34,118 nt of DNA, taken from contig CANJBL010000023.1 of assembly GCA_947472795.1 (NCBI GenBank), positions 1 through 34,118 of the forward strand, read 5' to 3'. The DNA is from Fidelibacterota bacterium. Its GTDB lineage: Bacteria > Pseudomonadota > Alphaproteobacteria > Rhodospirillales > Rhodospirillaceae. This document shows, piece after piece, positions 6,878 to 15,613 of this stretch (the stretch's first letter is position 1; each line of letters starts with the position of its first letter). The notes below the pieces were generated by a model. It had not been told where the DNA came from and made no database searches. It saw nothing but the letters and a program-made list of their open reading frames with translations. Made by a program: the position numbers and the translations under genes.

Positions 6878-7969
6878 CTACTCCGCAGGTTTGGTGTGCA
6901 GCCCAGGAACATAGTACGCCGCGCGGGCGGGTGCGCGGGTGGCATGAGCTAGACATAAGGCGAGGGTAAATAAGGTCAAGGCGCCGGTCTGGTGGGCCAA
7001 GGCCAGGGGCGTGGGTACGACCAACAGCAGGGTGGAAATGCCGAGGCTGACCTGGATCAACACCATGCCCATGACGGCGTGCACGAGGCGTTTGGCAGTG
7101 CGGGGCAGTGCGAGGCGCCGCGCCCACATCCAGCCACCGGCGATGAGGCACAGCAGTGTCATGGCCAGCAGGCGGTGGTCGAACTGCACGGTGGTGACGT
7201 TCTCGAAAACATTCAGATACCAGGGGTCCATCATGCCGATCCCGTCGGGGATGAACTTGCCGTCCATGAGCGGGAAGGTGTTGTAGGTAAGGCCGGCGTC
7301 GAGACCCGCGACGAAGGCGCCCGAGATCATCACGAAGAGGACAACGCCAGCGAGGCTGAGCGCGATGCGCGAGAGCGCGGCATTGCCGGGCGCGCGTTCG
7401 GTTTTAGAATCGCGGAAGAGATCAAGCGCTGTCCAGATCAGCATGGCGTAGAGGACGAGCGCGGTGAACAAGTGCGCGGCGAGGCGGTACTGGCTGACGT
7501 CGGGCCGGTCCTCGAGGCCACTGGCCACCATGAACCAACCCAGCGCGCCCTGTGCGCCGCCGAGGACAAAGAGGCCGCCGAGTTTCCATGCGAGCTGCCG
7601 GTCCACGGCACGCCGCGTGAGGAACCACAAGAAGGGCGCGGCGAAGGCAAAGCCGATGATGCGGCCCCAGAGGCGGTGCAGGTATTCGAACCAGTAGATG
7701 CCCTTGAAATCATCTACGGTCATCCAGCTGTTCACCTTCTCGAACTGCGGCGAGCGTTGATAGTTTTCGAACTCGGCCTGCCATTGAGCATTATTCAGGG
7801 GCGGGGTGAGGGTGAGAGGCTTCCACTGCACCATGGAGAGACCAGAGTTGGTCAGGCGCGTGGCGCCCCCTAGCATCACCATACCGAAGACCATGACAGC
7901 GCAGATCACCAGCCACCAGGCCATGCGCCGCGTGTTGGGATGGGGCTTGGAAAGAGCGGGGTCCATCAT
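6878..7969 (-). CDS. ctaA: Heme A synthase, COX15/CtaA family
   Basis: The 363-residue membrane protein converts heme O to heme A for aa3-type cytochrome c oxidase. It has eight predicted transmembrane helices. The four heme-ligand histidines are H98 (YLHRLWGR), H166 (RLAAHLFTA), H265 (QFDHRLLAM) and H326 (LAHQTGA). The long first periplasmic loop (RLTNSGLSMVQWKP ... YWFEYLHR) is that of the mitochondrial/alphaproteobacterial COX15 type, not the Bacillus CtaA type. I chose the ATG at 7969. A GTG at 8023 would add 18 residues with no family resemblance and would leave almost no promoter space before the divergent gene at 8041. Other oxidase assembly genes are not nearby. Confidence 0.92.
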   Translation of the reverse strand: MMDPALSKPHPNTRRMAWWLVICAVMVFGMVMLGGATRLTNSGLSMVQWKPLTLTPPLNNAQWQAEFENYQRSPQFEKVNSWMTVDDFKGIYWFEYLHRLWGRIIGFAFAAPFLWFLTRRAVDRQLAWKLGGLFVLGGAQGALGWFMVASGLEDRPDVSQYRLAAHLFTALVLYAMLIWTALDLFRDSKTERAPGNAALSRIALSLAGVVLFVMISGAFVAGLDAGLTYNTFPLMDGKFIPDGIGMMDPWYLNVFENVTTVQFDHRLLAMTLLCLIAGGWMWARRLALPRTAKRLVHAVMGMVLIQVSLGISTLLLVVPTPLALAHQTGALTLFTLALCLAHATRAPARAAYYVPGLHTKPAE

Positions 7970-8040
7970 GGGTAAGGGTTTAGGCCAAGGCCCTTTTCGA
8001 CACAAGGCGGAGGCGCTTTCCACGGCTTACCGGGGCGTGT

Positions 8041-8769
8041 ATGACGGCAGGTATGAGCACTGAAGATCTTGAATTATCTGTCGTCATTCCGGTCCGTAAC
8101 GAGGCCGGCAATGCCGCGCCTTTGGCGGCGGAAATCACCACAGTGTTACAGGGCCGCCATTCTTTCGAAATCATCTTCGTGGACGACGGCTCGCGCGACG
8201 CCACGGCGACGGAACTGGATGCGCTTGCGGCGGCAAATGCTCAGGTGCGCGTCATGCGGCACAGGGATAGCTGCGGTCAGAGCCAGGCCACGATCACGGG
8301 CGTTGCAGCGGCGCGAGGAATTTGGATCACCACCCTGGACGGCGATGGTCAAAACGATCCGGCAGACCTTCCGAAGCTTATGGCAGAACGCACTAAGCAC
8401 AATGCGCGCACACTATTCATCGGCCGGCGCGCGAAACGGCGGGACAGCGTGCTGCGCCTGCTCGCGTCCAAGATCGCGAATGGCATTCGCGGCGCACTCC
8501 TGGGCGACCGCACACCGGATTCCGGCTGCGGTATTAAGCTCATCCGCCGTGATCTTTTTCTGGAGCTGCCGCGTTTCAATGCCCTGCACCGTTTCATGCC
8601 GGCGTTGGTGATTCGGGCCGGTGGGACGGTGGTTTCCGTGCCGGTCAATCACCGCCCGCGCATGCGGGGAGTCTCGAAATACGGCATCCTGCAACGCGGA
8701 GCGATTGGCCTCGTTGATCTCTTCGGTGTGTTCTGGCTCTTGCGCCGGAATAGCCGTCCCAAACTCTAA
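8041..8769 (+). CDS. Family 2 glycosyltransferase, dolichol-phosphate mannose synthase-like
   Basis: The 242-residue GT-A protein has the family opening LSVVIPVRNEAGN (12-24), the nucleotide-binding EIIFVDDGSRDAT (43-54), the metal-binding DGD (D100, D102) in TTLDGDGQNDPADL, and the late motif MRGVSKYG with the Arg/Lys pattern of DPM1-like enzymes. Such enzymes move a sugar from a nucleotide to polyprenyl phosphate at the inner face of the membrane. No strong transmembrane segment is seen, so it would be peripheral. The LABN-domain gene follows 23 bases later, a pairing usual in lipid A or envelope glycolipid modification loci. A second in-frame ATG at 8053, with GGCAGG before it, may be the true start. 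The donor sugar is unknown. Confidence 0.85.
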   Translation: MTAGMSTEDLELSVVIPVRNEAGNAAPLAAEITTVLQGRHSFEIIFVDDGSRDATATELDALAAANAQVRVMRHRDSCGQSQATITGVAAARGIWITTLDGDGQNDPADLPKLMAERTKHNARTLFIGRRAKRRDSVLRLLASKIANGIRGALLGDRTPDSGCGIKLIRRDLFLELPRFNALHRFMPALVIRAGGTVVSVPVNHRPRMRGVSKYGILQRGAIGLVDLFGVFWLLRRNSRPKL

Positions 8770-8792
8770 CTATCCCCTGGCCGGAGCGTCTC

Positions 8793-9110
8793 ATGACCTG
8801 GTTCATCGATTGGTTCTCGACCATGGACGCCATGAAGGTCGTCGGCATTGTTGGGCAAGTGCTCTTCGGCTCACGCTTCTTCGTGCAGTGGATCGCGAGC
8901 GAGAAGCTCAACCGCAGCGTGATCCCCGTCGCCTTCTGGTACTTGAGCCTTGCGGGTGGGGTTTTGACGCTGATCTACGCCATCGAGATTCAGGAGCCGG
9001 TGTTCATGGTGCCCCAGTTTGGCGGCATCATTATTTATGCTCGGAACCTCTATTTCGTGTACCGGGACCGGCAACGGGCGCACCCTTTGATGGGTCCTGA
9101 CCGGACTTAA
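8793..9110 (+). CDS. Lipid A biosynthesis N-terminal (LABN) domain membrane protein
   Basis: The 105-residue protein has about three transmembrane segments. It shows the LABN pattern: GIVGQVLFGSRFFVQWIASEK, then SVIPVAFWYLSLAGGVLTLIYAI and PVFMVPQFGGIIIYARNLYFVYR. The domain occurs alone or at the N-terminus of larger lipid A proteins and resembles small flippase-like or chaperone-like membrane partners; its biochemical role is not settled. It lies directly behind a polyprenyl-phosphate glycosyltransferase. In many genomes a third gene (an ArnT-like integral glycosyltransferase) completes the set; here groESL follows instead. Confidence 0.87.
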   Translation: MTWFIDWFSTMDAMKVVGIVGQVLFGSRFFVQWIASEKLNRSVIPVAFWYLSLAGGVLTLIYAIEIQEPVFMVPQFGGIIIYARNLYFVYRDRQRAHPLMGPDRT

Positions 9111-9120
9111 AGACCCCATC
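9089..9120 (+). terminator. Inverted repeat at the end of the LABN gene
   Basis: GATGGGTC (9089-9096) and GACCCCATC (9112-9120) form an 8-9 bp stem with one bulge and a loop containing the stop codon. It is followed by TTTAAGG, not a clean T-run. It may end the envelope operon before the groESL promoter. Confidence 0.35.
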
Positions 9121-9158
9121 TTTAAGGGCGTTTATCCCACTTTTCACAAGCGCTTCCC

Positions 9159-9187
9159 TTGACTCTCTCGGGGGCTGGCACTACGTA
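9159..9187 (+). promoter_or_regulatory. groESL promoter
   Basis: TTGACT (9159-9164), a 17-base spacer and TACGTA (9182-9187) form a good -35/-10 pair. The CIRCE operator begins two bases later and would cover the transcription start. The preceding CC also gives CCTTGAC, so a heat-shock sigma-32 promoter could overlap. Confidence 0.65.
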
Positions 9188-9188
9188 C

Positions 9189-9215
9189 GTGGCACTCATC
9201 TGGGGCGAGTGCTAA
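9189..9215 (+). promoter_or_regulatory. CIRCE element (HrcA operator)
   Basis: The right arm GAGTGCTAA (9207-9215) is a perfect match to the CIRCE consensus. The left arm GTGGCACTC (9189-9197) matches TTAGCACTC at seven of nine bases. The spacer is exactly nine bases. HrcA binds this inverted repeat and represses groESL until heat shock. hrcA itself is not in the window. Confidence 0.92.
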
Positions 9216-9285
9216 CGCATGTCGGCGCGTCCTGGGGGATTGAAATAAATACATTTAACTTCAAACACTTAGAAGGAGGGCTGAC

Positions 9286-9573
9286 ATGAAATTTCGGCCA
9301 CTGCACGACCGGGTTCTGGTAAAGCGTGTCGAGAGCGACACCAAAACCAAGGGCGGTATCATCATTCCGGACACCGCCCAGGAAAAGCCGATGGAAGGCA
9401 AAGTCATTGCCGTTGGCTCTGGCGTTCGCGGCGAAGACGGCAAGCTCGTCGCGCTGGACGTCAAGAAGAACGATCGCATCCTGTTCGGCAAATGGTCGGG
9501 CACGGAAGTGAAGGTTGATGGTGACGAACTCATCATCATGAAGGAATCCGACATCCTCGGCATCATCGAGTAA
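9286..9573 (+). CDS. groES: Co-chaperonin GroES
   Basis: The 95-residue, full-length product has the GroES start [16 protein letters not shown]. The mobile loop that docks on GroEL is seen as [19 protein letters not shown] (about 17-36), followed by the beta-barrel with [19 protein letters not shown] and the closing [12 protein letters not shown]. The heptamer caps the GroEL cavity in the cytoplasm. A strong Shine-Dalgarno (AGAAGGAGGG) precedes the ATG. It is the first gene of the CIRCE-controlled groESL operon, with groEL 70 bases downstream. Confidence 0.98.
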   Translation: MKFRPLHDRVLVKRVESDTKTKGGIIIPDTAQEKPMEGKVIAVGSGVRGEDGKLVALDVKKNDRILFGKWSGTEVKVDGDELIIMKESDILGIIE

Positions 9574-9581
9574 GGCCGAGC

Positions 9582-9597
9582 CTCTCTTTCGAGAGAG
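9582..9597 (+). promoter_or_regulatory. groES-groEL intergenic UUCG hairpin
   Basis: CTCTCT-TTCG-AGAGAG is a perfect six-base stem closed by a UUCG tetraloop, right after the groES stop. In alphaproteobacteria such as Agrobacterium the groESL mRNA is known to be cleaved between the two genes. This stem-loop is a good candidate for a processing or stabilising signal, but cleavage here is inferred. Confidence 0.6.
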
Positions 9598-9631
9598 CCT
9601 CCTTCAATATCCATCCCGAAACCAATCATAG

Positions 9632-11287
<1,656 letters not shown>

Positions 11288-11322
11288 AGTCCACCGCTCA
11301 AGGCACATCAGCTTTGAAACAG

Positions 11323-11354
11323 AGAGCCGCACCTTCGGGTGCGGCTCTTTTTTT
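11323..11354 (+). terminator. Rho-independent terminator of groESL
   Basis: AGAGCCGCACC and GGTGCGGCTCT form a perfect 11-bp stem with a TTCG loop, followed directly by a run of seven T (11348-11354). It is the clearest terminator in the window. Confidence 0.95.
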
Positions 11355-11402
11355 GCTTTGGGAATTACTCGCTTCCCTCGTGGGGCGGGGGTACAACAGC
11401 AC

Positions 11403-11945
11403 ATGGCCTTAAAACCCTCGTCCTCGTTCATGAAGGTGTTGCTGCTGCTGGCGATATTTTCGCTCGCACCGCTCACGCTGTACGCCATGTACAAGCGCAC
11501 GGGTGGGTTGGCGTCCGACAAGGAAATGGGCTTCCAGAAGAACCTGCGCTACGCGCTGATGGCGGGGCAGGACGGCATCGACCTGGCGCCGCTGACGCCG
11601 TGGCCGTGGATCAAGGTCTGCGCGCTGGACAACGGCCTTTCGCGCGAAGAGGTCACGAAGGTCCTCGGCTTCGACTACAAGGACTTCGACGAAATGCACT
11701 GGCTGCCGTTGCAGGCCTATTGGACGCTGGTGTTCATCGACAAAGAACGTGAGGCAAGTTGGGGTATGGCGCGGCCCGTGCAGGCGGTGCGCATCCCCCG
11801 CAAAGACCTTGCTGATCTGAAGCTTCCTAAAGACGCTAAGGGCGTGTGCATCAGCCGTGACGGCCGGGCCGAGATCAGCCGCAAGAGCGTGCCCGTGGGC
11901 GAGAGCCCGGTGATTCTCACATTGGTAAGTGCGAACGCCGACTAG
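11403..11945 (+). CDS. Membrane-anchored protein of unknown function
   Basis: The 180-residue product has one N-terminal hydrophobic segment (VLLLLAIFSLAPLTLYAMY, about 12-30) after a short basic start, so it is a signal anchor or uncleaved signal peptide with the rest in the periplasm. The soluble part has two cysteines (IKVCALDNG and KGVCISRDG) that could pair. It contains EEVTKVLGFDYKDFDEMHWLPLQAYWTLVFID and a basic region PVQAVRIPRKDLADLKLP. I do not recognise a family. The open frame extends back into groEL, but the ATG at 11403 follows a G-rich stretch (GGGGCGGGGG) and lies after the terminator. An ATG at 11430 just before the hydrophobic segment is an alternative. Confidence 0.7.
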   Translation: MALKPSSSFMKVLLLLAIFSLAPLTLYAMYKRTGGLASDKEMGFQKNLRYALMAGQDGIDLAPLTPWPWIKVCALDNGLSREEVTKVLGFDYKDFDEMHWLPLQAYWTLVFIDKEREASWGMARPVQAVRIPRKDLADLKLPKDAKGVCISRDGRAEISRKSVPVGESPVILTLVSANAD

Positions 11946-11988
11946 ACCTTCATAAAATCCGCAGTTTTCCAGCACTTTCTGGCGCGCC

Positions 11989-12018
11989 TTGACAGGCAAC
12001 TAAAAGGTTGCATATTAA
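11989..12018 (+). promoter_or_regulatory. ArsR-family operon promoter with embedded operator
   Basis: A consensus TTGACA (11989-11994), an 18-base spacer and TATTAA (12013-12018) form a strong promoter. Inside the spacer, GCAAC (11996-12000) and GTTGC (12007-12011) form a perfect inverted repeat with a 6-base gap, a natural site for autorepression by the adjacent ArsR-type regulator. Transcription from this promoter would begin at about the ATG at 12024, so the message may be leaderless. Confidence 0.65.
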
Positions 12019-12023
12019 CATCC

Positions 12024-12341
12024 ATGAGTATGGATGCTGTCTTCAAAGCTTTGGCCGATAAAAGTCGTCGGCGTCTGTTGGACAGTCTTCATCGCCGGAA
12101 CGGTCAGACCTTGAGCGAGTTGGCAGGACCCTTGGACATGACGCGCCAAGCCGTGACCAAGCATCTCACCATTCTGGAAACGGCAAATTTGGTGGCTACG
12201 CAGAAGCACGGGCGCGAGAAGTTGCACTTCATCAACCCCGTGCCGATCACCGAGATCGCCGATCGCTGGATTGGCAAATACGAACGCCACCGCCTCGACG
12301 CGTTGGCGAAACTCAAAAAAGACCTGGAGGACGCACCATGA
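12024..12341 (+). CDS. ArsR-family winged helix-turn-helix regulator
   Basis: The 105-residue protein is a compact winged HTH: MDAVFKALADKSRRRLLDSL (first helices), LSELAGPLDMTRQAVTKHLTILE (helix-turn-helix, about 31-54) and LVATQKHGREKLHFINP (wing). It has no ELCVCDL metal-binding motif and no cysteines, so it belongs to the non-metal ArsR group that sits beside SRPBCC/AHSA1 genes. The SRPBCC gene overlaps its stop by 4 bases (ATGA), so the two are translationally coupled. No Shine-Dalgarno precedes the ATG, in keeping with a leaderless start. An in-frame ATG at 12030 is an alternative. The effector is unknown. Confidence 0.9.
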   Translation: MSMDAVFKALADKSRRRLLDSLHRRNGQTLSELAGPLDMTRQAVTKHLTILETANLVATQKHGREKLHFINPVPITEIADRWIGKYERHRLDALAKLKKDLEDAP

Positions 12342-12775
12342 AAAGCAAGTTTGTCTATGTGACTTACATTCGCACCACCCAACAGAAACTCTGGGATGCG
12401 CTCACCAAACCCGAATTCCAGAAAATCTATTGGGGCGTGGTGCAGGAATCGACCTTCGAGAAGGGCGCGAGCTGGAAAATGATCGGCTCGGACTCCGGTA
12501 CCCTCTTCGACTCCGGCGAGATTCTAGAAACGAATCCTCCCAACAAGCTGGTGATTAAGTGGCAGAACGAATGGAAGCCGGAACTGAAGGCCGAAGGATA
12601 TAGCCGTTGCACCTATGAGCTTGCGGAAGCCAATGGTTCCATCAAGCTCACAGTCACGCACGAAAGCGAGGCAGCGGATTCACAGCTGATTGTTGCCGTC
12701 AGCGGCGGCTGGCCGTCGATCCTGGCGAACCTTAAGACCTGGCTCGAAACGGGCGAGCCTTTCCAGAAGCGCTAG
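12338..12775 (+). CDS. SRPBCC (AHSA1/START-like) domain protein
   Basis: The 145-residue single domain has the AHSA1-like order: VYVTYIRTTQQKLWDALTKPEFQKIYWG (strand and helix), then FEKGASWKMIG, GEILETNPPNKLVIKWQNEW, SRCTYELAEANGSIKLTVTHES and the long C-terminal helix GGWPSILANLKTWLETG. The fold forms a hydrophobic pocket for a lipid or aromatic ligand. Members paired with an ArsR regulator are common, but their ligands are mostly unknown. The ATG overlaps the regulator stop, so the two form a two-gene operon. The gene converges on the helicase with 16 bases between the stops. Confidence 0.88.
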   Translation: MKSKFVYVTYIRTTQQKLWDALTKPEFQKIYWGVVQESTFEKGASWKMIGSDSGTLFDSGEILETNPPNKLVIKWQNEWKPELKAEGYSRCTYELAEANGSIKLTVTHESEAADSQLIVAVSGGWPSILANLKTWLETGEPFQKR

Positions 12776-12802
12776 TCTAGTTTTTCATAGTCTAGTTTTT
12801 CT
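12773..12802. repeat. 15-bp tandem duplication at the helicase and SRPBCC stop codons
   Basis: TAGTCTAGTTTTTCA (12773-12787) is followed directly by TAGTCTAGTTTTTCT (12788-12802), 14 of 15 bases identical. On the minus strand it repeats the last helicase codons and TAG, so a second in-frame TAG follows. The first copy begins with the TAG of the SRPBCC gene on the other strand. Confidence 0.88.
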
Positions 12803-15566
12803 CGGGGTCGAGGAAGTTCCGCACTTCCTCGACAGCTTCCTTGAGCCCAACGCGCAAATACGGCACGTCGGGTGGGAAGGCCCCCTTGAGCCGCGACGGC
12901 ATCATGGGATCGAGCAGCACGAAGACGCCGCGATCGGTGGCGCGACGGATGAGACGGCCGAAGGCCTGTTTCAGTCTCAACCGCGTCACTGCATCGTCGT
13001 AGCCTTTTTTTCCAAAGGCCGTACGGCGCGCCTTATGCAGGATATCGGGGCGCGGCCATGGCACACGATCAAACACCACGAGCCGCAACGAGCGACCCGG
13101 CACATCCACGCCCTCACGCACCGCATCGGTGCCGAGCAGGCAGGAGTCTTCCTCGGCGCGGAAGATGTCCACAAGGGTCGAGATGTCCATGGCGTCCACG
13201 TGTTGGGCGTAAAGCGGCAAGCCGGCTTCGTCCAATGCGGGGGCGATCTGTTTGTGCACCTCGCGCAGGCGCGAGATGGCCGTGAACAGTCCGAGTGCAC
13301 CACCATGAGCGGCCAGGAACAATTCGCGGTAGGCCGCTGCCACTTGCGCCATATCGTCCTTGCGTACGTCGGTGATGACGATGACCTTGGTGCGCGCGGC
13401 GTAGTTGAAGGGCGAGGCTACGGAGCTGCGCGTGATGGCTTGGGACAAATGCGCTGCACCGACGCGCGCTTCCGCATTGGCCCAATCGGCGGCTTCGTCC
13501 ACTTCGCCATTCAGTAAGGTTGCGGATGTTACCACCATGCCATGCGTATGGTCGGCCAGCGCGCGGGCAAAGGGCAGGGTTGGGTCCACCCAGTGGCGAA
13601 AAAGGCCCACATCCACGTCATGGCCGCCTTCGCGCTCGATGGCGAACCAATCGACAAACTCCGCCGGCGTAGTGCTGCCGATGGAGCCCAGCATGGCGCG
13701 CCAGGCGGCAGCGGGGATGGCGCCCCGCCGTTCCAAGGTGCGCATGAGAGCTTCGATGCGTATGCGGGCATCGGTATTGAGCGTGGCCGCGTCATTGTCC
13801 AACTTTCGACCGAAACCTGAGACGAGGCGGCGCAATGGCATTTCTAAGCGCTGAAGGGCCACATCGAGCGCCTTGGCTGCTTCCGCGAGCCCGTCGATGA
13901 GGGGCGTGGTCTCGGCCTCCAGAGAATAGGGAGAATTCGTGTCTGCGCGCGCCAGCACCTGCTGGTAGACGAGACTGAGGAAAGTTTCGGCCGGCCCATG
14001 GGGCTGGCCGTCCTTGATACGGTTGCGCCAGCCTTGGCCGGGCAAAGCACGGGCACCGGCCAGCACTTCCTCCAGCGTGATGGCCAGGCCGCCATCGGCC
14101 ATTTCGCCGGAGCCCATAGCGATGAGGTCCTCGGCGCGACGTTTAAGGCCGCGGGCGCGGCTTCGTGTGGCATTGCCCTCGGCACCCAGCAGCCAGCGGC
14201 GTAAATCGGCGGTTTCCAGTCCGGAAAGATGCGCCGAGAAGGCCGAGTCTGCGGCATCGAAAATATGATGGCCTTCGTCGAACACATAACGCGTGGGGCG
14301 CACGGCGTCATCGAGGCCGCCTAGGGCCGCTTGCACCATGACCAGCGCATGATTGGCGACGACAATATCCGCGTGGCGCGCCCGGCGCACCGTGCGCTCG
14401 ATGAAACACTTCTGATAGTGTGGGCAGGCGGCGTAGATGCATTCGCCGCGCCGGTCAGCGAGGGCCAGAGTTTTTTCACGACTGAGAATTTCCGGCAGCC
14501 AGCCGGGCAAATCTCCGCCGATCATGTCGCCGTTGCGCGTCGCGCCGGCCCAACGCGCGAGCAATCCCAGCGCTACGGCATCGGCGGGCTGAGCCGCGAG
14601 GCGGTTCACCGCATCCTCGTAGTTCAGAAGGCAGAGATAGTTCTCGCGGCCCTTGCGAATAACAACCTTGCGCTTCTTCTCATTGGCGTCGGGATAAAGG
14701 CGGTCCAGTTCCTGATCCAATTGGCGCTGCAGATTGCGGGTGAAGGTGGCAAGCCACACGGAACCTTGATTCCGTTCGGCCCAAAGGCTGGCGGGCGCTA
14801 CATAACCGAGCGTTTTACCGGTTCCGGTGCCGGCCTCGGCGAGAACGAGGAGAGGTTGGTCGGGCGCGGGGCGCGGCTGGAAAGCAGCCGTGACATTGCG
14901 CGTATAAGCGCGCTGCACGTCGCGCGTTTCGGCGCCCGCCCCGAGAAGGTGTGCAAGGCGCGCTTCACTTTCATCGGGCGCGATGGGCTGGCTGCCTGGC
15001 GGCGGCGGTGGAGCTCGTTCTTCCCATTCGGGAAGACGCATCCAGACGCGCAAACCCGCGGCGGGGCCGAAACCTTTCACGGCGTTAGGATCGCCGCCGA
15101 GAGCTGTGAGCACACTCACACCCCAAGACCAACCGCCCCGTGTCATGGCACCGGCAATCTCGGCCAGGGGTTTGGCTTCAATGTCGTGAAGGGCAGCGAG
15201 CTCGCTGAGCAGCGTTTTCACCACATCCAGGAGGGCGAGAGGCCGATCTTCCAGGGCGGTGGAATGGGTAAGCCCAAGGGCGGTGGCGAGCCCCATGACA
15301 GTGGGCAGGCAGAAGGTGGCGGGCCGCACGAACGCAAATAGTTCCAGGGCATCGTAGGCCGGAAAGCGCTGAACTTTGAGGCGCGCGGCGGTCGCCGGCG
15401 CGTGGCAGAGAATAGGCCGGGCGGCAGCGGCGCGCTGACCGACCGTGGCGACGGGTTTGATCGCAATCTCCCCACCGGAATCGAGCACGGCCGCTGTGGT
15501 CCAGTCGGCCACGATCACTGGCACGTCGGGAATAAGAATGCGGCGGGAGGACAAGGGAGCATTCAT
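12792..15566 (-). CDS. Fe-S cluster DNA helicase of the DinG/XPD (Rad3) family
   Basis: The 924-residue superfamily 2 helicase shows Walker A AEAGTGTGKT (243-252) and the Walker B/DEAH-type box FDEGHHIF (429-436). Four cysteines placed as in the XPD/DinG 4Fe-4S domain are C312 (YLCLLN), C376, C381 and C387 (GECIYAACPHYQKC). Late motifs include GVDVPGRSLRLVVFDRVPWP and the arginine-finger motif VI QAFGRLIRRATDRG. It would unwind DNA 5' to 3' in repair or in resolving R-loops and replication blocks. About 230 N-terminal residues before Walker A hold an extra domain with DVPVIVADW and a DxE-poor segment that I cannot assign firmly. I start at the ATG at 15566 because the longer frame adds unrelated residues, though the Shine-Dalgarno is weak. 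It lies 47 bases downstream of the alpha-glucosidase stop. Confidence 0.9.
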   Translation of the reverse strand: MNAPLSSRRILIPDVPVIVADWTTAAVLDSGGEIAIKPVATVGQRAAAARPILCHAPATAARLKVQRFPAYDALELFAFVRPATFCLPTVMGLATALGLTHSTALEDRPLALLDVVKTLLSELAALHDIEAKPLAEIAGAMTRGGWSWGVSVLTALGGDPNAVKGFGPAAGLRVWMRLPEWEERAPPPPPGSQPIAPDESEARLAHLLGAGAETRDVQRAYTRNVTAAFQPRPAPDQPLLVLAEAGTGTGKTLGYVAPASLWAERNQGSVWLATFTRNLQRQLDQELDRLYPDANEKKRKVVIRKGRENYLCLLNYEDAVNRLAAQPADAVALGLLARWAGATRNGDMIGGDLPGWLPEILSREKTLALADRRGECIYAACPHYQKCFIERTVRRARHADIVVANHALVMVQAALGGLDDAVRPTRYVFDEGHHIFDAADSAFSAHLSGLETADLRRWLLGAEGNATRSRARGLKRRAEDLIAMGSGEMADGGLAITLEEVLAGARALPGQGWRNRIKDGQPHGPAETFLSLVYQQVLARADTNSPYSLEAETTPLIDGLAEAAKALDVALQRLEMPLRRLVSGFGRKLDNDAATLNTDARIRIEALMRTLERRGAIPAAAWRAMLGSIGSTTPAEFVDWFAIEREGGHDVDVGLFRHWVDPTLPFARALADHTHGMVVTSATLLNGEVDEAADWANAEARVGAAHLSQAITRSSVASPFNYAARTKVIVITDVRKDDMAQVAAAYRELFLAAHGGALGLFTAISRLREVHKQIAPALDEAGLPLYAQHVDAMDISTLVDIFRAEEDSCLLGTDAVREGVDVPGRSLRLVVFDRVPWPRPDILHKARRTAFGKKGYDDAVTRLRLKQAFGRLIRRATDRGVFVLLDPMMPSRLKGAFPPDVPYLRVGLKEAVEEVRNFLDPEKN

Positions 15567-15613
15567 GGGATGCCAGACCTGTAGCGGCAGATGCCGCGGC
15601 TGGCAAGGACACC

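Noticed and set aside
6878-8023. Heme A synthase start at the GTG at 8023
   Set aside because: The extra 18 residues look unlike the family N-terminus, and the start would leave only 17 bases to the divergent gene.
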